Part shown: positions 44,916-52,114 of the stretch, piece after piece
How the letters are laid out: every line of letters begins with the position of its first letter
Position numbering within the stretch: position 1 is the first letter of the stretch
NCBI GenBank assembly: GCA_028279185.1
Contig: JANQSS010000019.1
Coordinates: 1 to 64,000 of the forward strand
Length of the DNA: 64,000 nucleotides
Direction: 5' to 3'
Origin: Saprospiraceae bacterium
GTDB lineage: Bacteria > Bacteroidota > Bacteroidia > Chitinophagales > Saprospiraceae
The notes under the pieces: generated by a model
Databases searched by the model: none
What the model was told of the DNA's origin: nothing
Seen by the model: the letters and a program-made list of their open reading frames with translations, nothing else
Translations under genes and position numbers: made by a program

Positions 44916-46087
44916 ACAAAAGTGCAAGATTATCTAAATTAAAAAGCTCCTCATTCAGAGGGGCTTTAACTTCTTCCGGAGTAATGGCATTTGCAGGATT
45001 AGGAGATGCCATACTCTATCCAATTTTACCTGTTTACGGAAAAGAAATGGGGTTTTCCGTTTTCGTTATCGGACTTTTATTATCGATAAACCGATTTATA
45101 CGAATTATTGCTAACACTCCCATAGCCAATGTAATAGACAGGTTAGGGATGAGAAAAGTCTTGATTATTTGTTCCGGCTTGGCAGTAAGTACAACAATAG
45201 TTTACGGACTTAAATTAGGCGTCATTACATTCTTCATTGCCCGAATTATATGGGGACTAAGTTATTCGGGGTTAAAGATAGTCACGCTGAATTATGCAGC
45301 TCAGGTTAGGAAAACATCAGGGCTTGCCTTTGGTCTTTCCAAAGGTATCAAGTCCTTGGGAGGTTTATTTGCGCTTTGGTTTTGCCCCCTATTAATAGCC
45401 TCTGTTGGAGTTGAACGCGGTTTTTTTGCTATCGCAATGATAAGTATGATAGGTGTTATTATGGCACTCTTGCTTCCAAAGTTTCGTTCAAACGAAAATT
45501 TAGAAAAGGTAATAACTAAGAAGACCTTTTATCCAAGTTCAATGAATCTATTGGTCTTTATTCTTTCCGTTTCCATAGATGGGGTTTTGGTGGTAGCCTT
45601 GTCCAATTTATTGATAGCTGAATATCCTGAAGTCAGCCAGCTTTTGGGAATTGTAGCATTTTATCTATTGTTAAAACGCCTGTTTACTTTTGGGTTTTCT
45701 TTTTTGAGTGGCATTTTGTCATTGAAGGTTCAGCCCTTTAAATTATTTAATTTTTCCGTAACTATTTGTTTAATAGCAATGTTGTTACTAGCTTTTAACT
45801 ATACTGTGACAGGGGTAATTTTGGCCTTCTTATTCAATACTGTAGTAATTACCTTTTCTCCTTTAGTTGCAATACAACTCCAGTCGGGAAAACAAAATTC
45901 ACTACAGGCCATCTCAAGTGTCAGCACATGGTGGGATTTAGGGGCAGCAACAGGAGCATTCCTCGGTATTTTTTTAATAGAAAAGTTAGGTACTCAAAAC
46001 TTGTTTCTCATACTGTCGATTTTTATAATAGTTTTATTTACTAAATATAGTATCCAAAATGGAAGGACAAATAGAACAACTTTATAA
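44906..46087 (+). CDS. MFS transporter
   Basis: 393 residues with about 12 membrane segments. PVYGKEMGFSVFVIGLLLSINRFIRIIANTPIANVIDRLGMRKVLI contains the loop 2-3 D-R-x-G-x-R/K-x MFS motif. Start is GTG at 44906 (or TTG at 44909), overlapping the CCGT gene, so translation is coupled. Context suggests export of an arsenical or thiol-metal conjugate, comparable in place to ArsJ-type exporters, but sequence alone does not fix the substrate. Confidence 0.85.
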   Translation: MLLNKSARLSKLKSSSFRGALTSSGVMAFAGLGDAILYPILPVYGKEMGFSVFVIGLLLSINRFIRIIANTPIANVIDRLGMRKVLIICSGLAVSTTIVYGLKLGVITFFIARIIWGLSYSGLKIVTLNYAAQVRKTSGLAFGLSKGIKSLGGLFALWFCPLLIASVGVERGFFAIAMISMIGVIMALLLPKFRSNENLEKVITKKTFYPSSMNLLVFILSVSIDGVLVVALSNLLIAEYPEVSQLLGIVAFYLLLKRLFTFGFSFLSGILSLKVQPFKLFNFSVTICLIAMLLLAFNYTVTGVILAFLFNTVVITFSPLVAIQLQSGKQNSLQAISSVSTWWDLGAATGAFLGIFLIEKLGTQNLFLILSIFIIVLFTKYSIQNGRTNRTTL

Positions 46088-46607
46088 ACCGCTTTTTTTG
46101 TATGTCAAAAAAAGAGTCAACAATCAGGAAGATGCGGAGGATTTGACACAGGAGGTTTTTTATAAACTTTCAAAGTCCGAAACCAGCAAGGTCGAAAGTG
46201 TTAAAAGCTGGGTCTATATGATTGCTAAAAACACCATAACCGACTATTACAGGAAGAAAAAAATACCGACTACTAATGAAGTTGAAGAAGTAGGCTATTC
46301 TTATGAATTGAACGATGAAAATGCCGCTGACGAACTTAGTAAATGTGTCACTCAATTTGTTAACGAACTACCTGAAGACTACCGCTCTATTATGTTGCTT
46401 TCTGAACTGGAGGAAATACCACAAAAAGAAATAGCGGAGCGCTTAAACATGAATTATGTGACAGTGCGTTCCAAAATACAAAGAGGTCGGAAAAAATTAA
46501 AAGACCTTTTTTCAGACTGTTGCAATGTATCACAAGGAGGTAAAGGAAGTATTTTAGATTATAAAATAAAGGGTGACGTTAAAAAGGATATGGATTGTTG
46601 TGATTAA
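46059..46607 (+). CDS. sigZ: SigZ-type RNA polymerase sigma factor with C-terminal Cys pairs
   Basis: 182 residues. Region 2 (LFLYVKKRVNNQEDAEDLTQEVFYKLSK) and region 4 (LPEDYRSIMLLSELEEIPQKEIAERLNMNYVTVRSKIQRGRKKLKDLF) identify a small ECF sigma factor of the SigZ group. After region 4 comes SDCCNVS...DMDCCD, two vicinal Cys pairs about 25 residues apart, which could bind thiol-reactive metal and control activity without an anti-sigma factor. It overlaps the MFS gene by 29 bp and no anti-sigma gene is adjacent. Confidence 0.87.
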   Translation: MEGQIEQLYKPLFLYVKKRVNNQEDAEDLTQEVFYKLSKSETSKVESVKSWVYMIAKNTITDYYRKKKIPTTNEVEEVGYSYELNDENAADELSKCVTQFVNELPEDYRSIMLLSELEEIPQKEIAERLNMNYVTVRSKIQRGRKKLKDLFSDCCNVSQGGKGSILDYKIKGDVKKDMDCCD

Positions 46608-46618
46608 AACTGACCTAA

Positions 46619-47317
46619 ATGAAATTTGGTATTATTGGAGAGTTTGACGAAAATTTTAGACCGCATGTTGCCACAAATGAGGCAATCATACATTCAAGTT
46701 CATTGATCAGAAGTGAGTTTGAATCCATATGGATTTCAACGGAAGAAGTTGAAAAGAATTTTGAGGACATAGTGGAGCAATTTGTTGGTTTTTGGATTGC
46801 ACCTGGTAGTCCATATAAAAGTATGAATGGTGCGCTCAAACTCATTCACCATACAAGAGAAAATAAAATCCCAACATTTGGCACTTGCGGAGGATTTCAG
46901 CATATGGTAATTGAGTTCGCTCGTAATGTGCTAAATATTCAAGATGCGGAACATGCGGAATACAACCCCTATGCCTCCAGGCTGGTGGTCAATCCTCTTT
47001 CTTGTGATTTAAAAGGCGAACTTTTAGATATTCATATTACTGATATTGATTCAAAGACGTTTGCCATTTACGGGAAGGAGAAAACAACAGAGAAGTATTA
47101 TTGCAACTTTGGGCTTAACCCAGCGTTTCAAGACCTTTTTCATAAAAATGGGTTTAAAATTGTCGCAAGTGATAAGTATAAAGAAGCCAGAATTTTAGAG
47201 CTAGACAACCACCCCTTCTTTATAGCCACCTTATTTGTTCCACAAGATAATTCCATGCCTGAAAGTCCTCATAAATTAGTGACAAAATTTATCAAGGCAG
47301 TATTAAACGAGAACTAA
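46619..47317 (+). CDS. Class I glutamine amidotransferase-like protein related to CTP synthase C-terminus
   Basis: 232 residues. FGTCGGFQHMVIEFARN carries the nucleophile-elbow Cys at about 94, FWIAPGSPYKSMNGAL is the preceding loop, and HPFFIATLFVPQ resembles the C-terminal region with the His/Glu positions. This is the group annotated as CTP synthase C-terminal region-related (seleno)proteins, in which some members have Sec in place of Cys; here the codon is TGC, Cys. It starts 11 bp after sigZ. Reaction unknown. Confidence 0.8.
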   Translation: MKFGIIGEFDENFRPHVATNEAIIHSSSLIRSEFESIWISTEEVEKNFEDIVEQFVGFWIAPGSPYKSMNGALKLIHHTRENKIPTFGTCGGFQHMVIEFARNVLNIQDAEHAEYNPYASRLVVNPLSCDLKGELLDIHITDIDSKTFAIYGKEKTTEKYYCNFGLNPAFQDLFHKNGFKIVASDKYKEARILELDNHPFFIATLFVPQDNSMPESPHKLVTKFIKAVLNEN

Positions 47318-47604
47318 GGAAAATAATAAAAAGCCATATAATTACATATACCAGAGAGAGTGAATTCAACCCTTCTTAGAGAAGGGAACGATCTTGCTAG
47401 ATGTAAGATCAAAACAAACTCGAAATTACTTTGAAGAAATAAAAAGGTGTGGCAAACCTGTTGTCACGGTTTGTATAAGTTGTTATACATCGGTGAAGTC
47501 ACTAGTTTATTGGACGGTCATGGTGTTACTTCAATCAACGGCGGCTCTAGGCAAAATGTCGCTGAATTGGTGAAACTAAATAATCAATAACAAATAAAAT
47601 TAAA
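47318..47604. other. Intergenic region of 287 bp with a possible gene remnant
   Basis: A 47-codon frame at 47447-47590 starts GTG and encodes WQTCCHGLYKLL then IGEVTSLLDGHGVTSINGG, which looks protein-like rather than random. It could be the end of a lost gene or a small Cys-containing protein. No family was recognised. No promoter element was found for the following lyase gene. Confidence 0.3.
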
Positions 47605-48780
47605 ATGAGCTCTTTTGACATAGTAAACGAAGATTACGCGCATCAATTTGTAAGGCAAAACTCCAAGATGTTAAAAAATATGTTTGGGTCAGGAGACCTA
47701 ACACCTTTTTGGATTGCTGACATGGAATTTAAAGTTGCACAACCTATAACTGATGAGTTAAACAGACTTGTAACGAGAGGGGTTTTTGCCTACGAATTTG
47801 CTACTCAAGATATTTACGATGCCATAGCGGGTTGGAGTCGTAAAAGATATCAACTATCTCTAGATGCAAAGTATTTCTTACAAATATCGGGGGTTTTGAC
47901 CGGCATCTCATTATTAATTCGAGAACTGACAGCACCCAATGACGGCATTTTAATTCAAACTCCCGTTTACCATCAATTTGCTCAAATCATTAAAACAGCG
48001 AATAGAAAAATTGTCAGAAACCCACTTCAAATTGTGGAAGGAAAGTATAAGATAGATTATGTAGACTTGGAAAAAAAACTCCAAATTGAAAGTGTAAAAA
48101 TTATCTTGCTGTGTAATCCTCATAACCCAGTTGGGCGAGTTTGGAAAAAGGAAGAATTGCAGAAAGTAGCTGCATTAGCAAATAAATATGGTGTAATAAT
48201 CATAAGCGACGAAATTCACTCAGACATTGTTTATTCTGGACATCGTTTTAATAGCATACTCTCGCTAGAACAAGAAAATCATATTGCCTTATTAGGTTCG
48301 CCTGCTAAGACTTTTGGCATGCAGAGTATTTCCAATGGTTATATTTATATTCCGAATGAGGTAACAAGAAAACAAGTAAAAAATACGATCGAAGCAATGT
48401 ATTTGAATCATGGAAATGCGTTGACAACTTTTGCTACGATAGCTGCTTTTAAAGATGGAGGAAGATGGTTAGATGGCCTATTACAATATTTAGAATCTAA
48501 TATTAATTGGATTCAAGGTTTTCTTCAAAAAGAGTTGCCCTTTGTGAAAATGTATCCGGTCGAAGGGACTTATCAGGCGTGGTTAGATTTCAGAGAACTG
48601 AATTTCAGCAAAGAAGAGTTAAGTCAATTAATTGTTTTGAAAGCCAAATTAGCACTAACACCAGGTAATTGGTTTGATAGAGACTGTGCTTTGTTCATGA
48701 GAATGAATATTGCCTCACCTTTGGCCAAACTTCAGACGGCTTTCAAACGACTACAAATCGTGCTTGATGAAAATAACTGA
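47605..48780 (+). CDS. PatB/MalY-type PLP-dependent C-S lyase
   Basis: 391 residues, fold-type I aminotransferase family. LTPFWIADMEFKVAQPI at the start, NPHNPVGRVWKKEEL at about 170, IISDEIHSDIVYSGH and the PLP-Lys in SPAKTFGMQS at about 233 are the MalY/PatB set. Such enzymes cleave cystathionine or cysteine conjugates, releasing thiol, pyruvate and ammonia. In this Cys-motif neighbourhood, cleavage of cysteine or glutathione conjugates is plausible but unproven. Confidence 0.88.
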   Translation: MSSFDIVNEDYAHQFVRQNSKMLKNMFGSGDLTPFWIADMEFKVAQPITDELNRLVTRGVFAYEFATQDIYDAIAGWSRKRYQLSLDAKYFLQISGVLTGISLLIRELTAPNDGILIQTPVYHQFAQIIKTANRKIVRNPLQIVEGKYKIDYVDLEKKLQIESVKIILLCNPHNPVGRVWKKEELQKVAALANKYGVIIISDEIHSDIVYSGHRFNSILSLEQENHIALLGSPAKTFGMQSISNGYIYIPNEVTRKQVKNTIEAMYLNHGNALTTFATIAAFKDGGRWLDGLLQYLESNINWIQGFLQKELPFVKMYPVEGTYQAWLDFRELNFSKEELSQLIVLKAKLALTPGNWFDRDCALFMRMNIASPLAKLQTAFKRLQIVLDENN

Positions 48781-49016
48781 AAGAAAAAATTTCAAAGCTT
48801 GTCTGTACGGGTCCAAAAAGTATCACTGTTCTTGCATCATTTTCTATCCACTTCGTCTTTATAGGTGATACAAAACAATGTGTCGTCTTGGCAGATTATG
48901 AATAGCTGATTATAAATGAGTTATAGCTCCATGGCTAAGAATCTCTATCATCATTCAGCTTTCCTATGGTTGTCTATGACGGCCAGTATTTAGTTAATCA
49001 GTAAATTTTGAAGAAA

Positions 49017-49514
49017 ATGAATTTAAGTTTAAAAGGAATTCTTGTAGGCGCTCCCCTTCTTATCGGTATCCTCTTTAGCACGAACGTAGTAGGCCAATCA
49101 TCATCTTGTTGTACAAAAGGTAAAGAAGCTTCTGCCAAGACTGTTTGCTGCTCATCATCTTCTGTTGAAGGTGCTACATCCGGTTGCTCCCCTTCTGCCT
49201 GTCGCGGTGCAAAAACCAAGTTTGGAGAAGCCAAAGTAATCAGTAATTTGAGGTTGAGCCTTATTGAATTAAAGGCGGAAATGGAAAAATCTACTAATCC
49301 CAAATTTGAAGCAAGATCGTATGATATTCATGGTATTGTTGGAGAGTCTGATGACGAAAGTTTAAAAATTATTGCTAATGAAGTGCGATTGGTGGAAGCT
49401 GCTTTCGCTACAAAATTGAAGCACAAACCTTTAAAGTTCGATTTACCCGAAAATAAAGCCAGACAAGTTCAATATTTAAACGCCAGAATCGAAGGATTAA
49501 AACAATTACTTTAG
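49017..49514 (+). CDS. Secreted Cys-rich protein
   Basis: 165 residues. A signal peptide ends about residue 27 (ILFSTNVVGQ). A short Cys-rich segment SSSCCTKGK, TVCCSSSS, SGCSPSACRG follows, and then a helical C-terminal domain (LRLSLIELKAEMEKS, VRLVEAAFATKLKHK). Vicinal Cys pairs echo the CCGT module upstream. The ATG at 49017 is preferred to a TTG at 49008. Function unknown; periplasmic or surface metal binding is the inference. Confidence 0.72.
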   Translation: MNLSLKGILVGAPLLIGILFSTNVVGQSSSCCTKGKEASAKTVCCSSSSVEGATSGCSPSACRGAKTKFGEAKVISNLRLSLIELKAEMEKSTNPKFEARSYDIHGIVGESDDESLKIIANEVRLVEAAFATKLKHKPLKFDLPENKARQVQYLNARIEGLKQLL

Positions 49515-49557
49515 TTTTCCTATTTCAAGTTTTGGCAATTTCCTTAATGATAAAAAA

Positions 49558-49595
49558 GAACCCTTGACCGTAGTGTGTTGAGGGTTCATTTCTTA
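49558..49595 (+). terminator. Hairpin terminator
   Basis: gaaccct (49558-49564) pairs with agggttc (49581-49587), followed by an A/T-rich run atttctt. It lies 44 bp after the secreted Cys-rich gene. Confidence 0.5.
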
Positions 49596-49629
49596 TAATC
49601 CAAACCACTTTGGATCAACTTTTTAACTT

Positions 49630-50655
49630 GTGACTTTTAGAAAATTTATTAGTCTTTCGATAGCGCTAAGCTTTATTGTTTTATTAGCAACTGGAATTTT
49701 ATCCTTTTATAAGGACTACTCTCGTATTATCGCTACACTTCACACAGTATTTGGGCTGTTGTTTTCTGTGGGCGCGTTGTTTCACTTATCTAATAATTTC
49801 AAACCAATAAAAACCTATGCAAGAGGAAAAATGATCTTTGCAGTTTTAATTATGGTTGCAGTGTTTTTCTCTGGTGCTTATTATCAAATAGAACCGTTCG
49901 ACTCTCTTATGAACTTCGGAACAAAGCTAAAAGCGAGTTCAGAAAAGGAACTTAATCTGTCGGAGTATGAAGTTTTTGAAATGGAAATGAATAAGGATAT
50001 TCAATTGACAATAGATTTGCTTCGCTCCGAACATTATTGGCACCCCCAAATGGCCGTCTGGGTAGAAGATACGCTTGGCAATTATGTAGAAACTATTTTT
50101 GTATCCAAAGCCACCGCACAGGGTTTGTTTTTTGGAGGGCGTAGCAAAGACAATTTCAAAGAATTTGATGAGAAAAAAGATGCAGAGGGCGACTTCAGAA
50201 GGGTAAATGCGTTACCTGTTTGGTCACACAAAAGAGGTGTGCAATACAAAGATGGATTGTATGTGCCAACCAATGATAATCCATTGCCTGATGGTATTAC
50301 AGGAGCTACGTTCAAAGATAATTTTAAACTTCTTTCTTCTATAGACAGTACGAGTAAGTTTAACCTTAGAATTGAAATTAACGTTGCTTTTGATGACAAT
50401 GAACATTATTCTGAATTTGATTTCCCCGATGATGAAATCTTCCATAATGGCACAGGGCAATTAGGGCAACCGTCTATTATATTTAATGCTCAAATAGATA
50501 TGAATGATCATAAAGATTACTATTTAATGGACTTAATCGGTCATGGGCATCGTTCGGGACAGACGGGAGAACTATACAAAGATCTATCTACGTTAACAAC
50601 CGCCAAAAAAATTGTGGAACGAATTGTTATCGGGGCTCTAAACAAAAAAACTTAA
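49630..50655 (+). CDS. DUF4405-like membrane protein with extracytoplasmic domain
   Basis: 341 residues. Residues 5-90 have three hydrophobic segments, with HTVFGLLFSVGALFHLSNN resembling DUF4405, a cytochrome b561-like two-helix unit with histidines. The remaining 250 residues are a soluble domain, probably periplasmic, with WHPQMAVWVEDTLGNYVETIFVSK and DGITGATFKDNF, reminiscent of DUF2271. Start is GTG at 49630. Heme binding is possible from the paired His but not shown. Apparently monocistronic at the right end of the Cys-motif island. Confidence 0.68.
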   Translation: MTFRKFISLSIALSFIVLLATGILSFYKDYSRIIATLHTVFGLLFSVGALFHLSNNFKPIKTYARGKMIFAVLIMVAVFFSGAYYQIEPFDSLMNFGTKLKASSEKELNLSEYEVFEMEMNKDIQLTIDLLRSEHYWHPQMAVWVEDTLGNYVETIFVSKATAQGLFFGGRSKDNFKEFDEKKDAEGDFRRVNALPVWSHKRGVQYKDGLYVPTNDNPLPDGITGATFKDNFKLLSSIDSTSKFNLRIEINVAFDDNEHYSEFDFPDDEIFHNGTGQLGQPSIIFNAQIDMNDHKDYYLMDLIGHGHRSGQTGELYKDLSTLTTAKKIVERIVIGALNKKT

Positions 50656-50835
50656 ACTGCAGGTTTTGGAGAAAAACCTAATTTGGGCTATATATTATAA
50701 ACATCGACTTCTATAATTCCTAAAGGCCTCGTAGTGCATGTCCATCCTTTAAAGCCCATATTAGCCAACCAAAACCAAGTTTTAGTCCTCTTTTTCATTA
50801 AATAGACCTACATTTAATAAACCATACCCACCCTC

Positions 50836-52083
50836 ATGGTTGATTCAACATTTCGTAAATCACCAACGCTCGCCATGAATGAAGCCATGGCACGCTTGCG
50901 ATCACAAGGAAAAACAGTTTTTTCTTATGGTTTTGGTCAATCCCCATTCCCTATTCCTGAGCCCGTCGTACAAGCTTTGAAGCAACATGCACATAAAAAG
51001 AATTACTTGCCCGTTCAAGGGCTCGCCCCTCTGCGTCAGCATATTGCTGCATTCCAAAATAACCGATTACAGGTAAATTTCACCGAGGCTGATGTCATAA
51101 TTGGGCCAGGTTCAAAAGAAATTATTTGGTCCATTATTTATCAGTTTTCAGGAGATATACTTATTCCCAGTCCCAGTTGGGTGACTTACGCCCCTCAGGT
51201 AAAAATGGCAAAAAAAAATGTAATTACTATTCCATGTGATGCGACAACAAATTGGATAATAACTGCAGATGCATTTGAACGTGCTTGTAAAAAAACGTCT
51301 AATAAAAAACTGATAATATTAAATTATCCGAACAACCCAACCGGATCTATTCCTTCCATCAAGCAAGCAGAAGCACTTGTCTCCATAGCCAAGAAATATG
51401 ACGTGATAATTTTGCATGATAATATATATGGAAGACTCGATCACTCTAAGTCGGACATTTCATTTTCTTCATTGTTTCCTGAAAATACAATTTTGACTTC
51501 TGGCTTGAGCAAGTGGTGTGGAGCTGGTGGTTGGCGGCTTGGCTTTGGTGTTTTCCCAAAACCCCTGCACCCATTACGCGATCGTGTACTTGTTATGGCT
51601 AGCGAAACTTTTTCCTGTGTTTCGTCGCCCATTCAGTACGCCGCAATTACCGCTTATGAAAACAAACACGAAGTTTCTTCCTATTTATTAAAATCCAATA
51701 AAATTCTTCAAAGTATTGCGAATTATACCTACAAAAAATTAAATTCGATGGGGTGCTGTGTTCAACCATCAGAAGGAGGTTTTTATTTTTTTCCTATATT
51801 TAGTGATTACAAAGACGCTTTGTTTAGAAAGGGGATATTGACGAGCACAGCTCTTTGCAAAAACCTCCTTTCGGATACCGGTGTTGCGTTGTTACCTGGG
51901 ACCGCCTTTGGTCGTCCTGCATATGAATTGAGTGCCCGGTTAGCTTATGTAGCTTTTGATGGAAATAAATTGCTAGAGCTAAAAGAAGAAGAGTTAAATG
52001 CTGGTGATGAACTCGTAGAAAAACATTGCCCGCAAATTATAAAGGGGTTGCTGCATTTGCACACATGGTTGGAGAACATCTGA
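50836..52083 (+). CDS. Class I/II aminotransferase
   Basis: 415 residues, aspartate-aminotransferase fold. LNYPNNPTGSIPS at about 155, ILHDNIYGRLDHSK and the PLP-Lys motif SGLSKWCGAGGWRLGF at about 227 are clear, with RLAYVAFDG holding the carboxylate-binding Arg. Amino-group donor and acceptor are not evident. It precedes the TonB receptor gene by 31 bp, so the two may be cotranscribed. Confidence 0.9.
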   Translation: MVDSTFRKSPTLAMNEAMARLRSQGKTVFSYGFGQSPFPIPEPVVQALKQHAHKKNYLPVQGLAPLRQHIAAFQNNRLQVNFTEADVIIGPGSKEIIWSIIYQFSGDILIPSPSWVTYAPQVKMAKKNVITIPCDATTNWIITADAFERACKKTSNKKLIILNYPNNPTGSIPSIKQAEALVSIAKKYDVIILHDNIYGRLDHSKSDISFSSLFPENTILTSGLSKWCGAGGWRLGFGVFPKPLHPLRDRVLVMASETFSCVSSPIQYAAITAYENKHEVSSYLLKSNKILQSIANYTYKKLNSMGCCVQPSEGGFYFFPIFSDYKDALFRKGILTSTALCKNLLSDTGVALLPGTAFGRPAYELSARLAYVAFDGNKLLELKEEELNAGDELVEKHCPQIIKGLLHLHTWLENI

Positions 52084-52114
52084 TTAAGATGTTTATTCAC
52101 TAAATTCCTTATAT

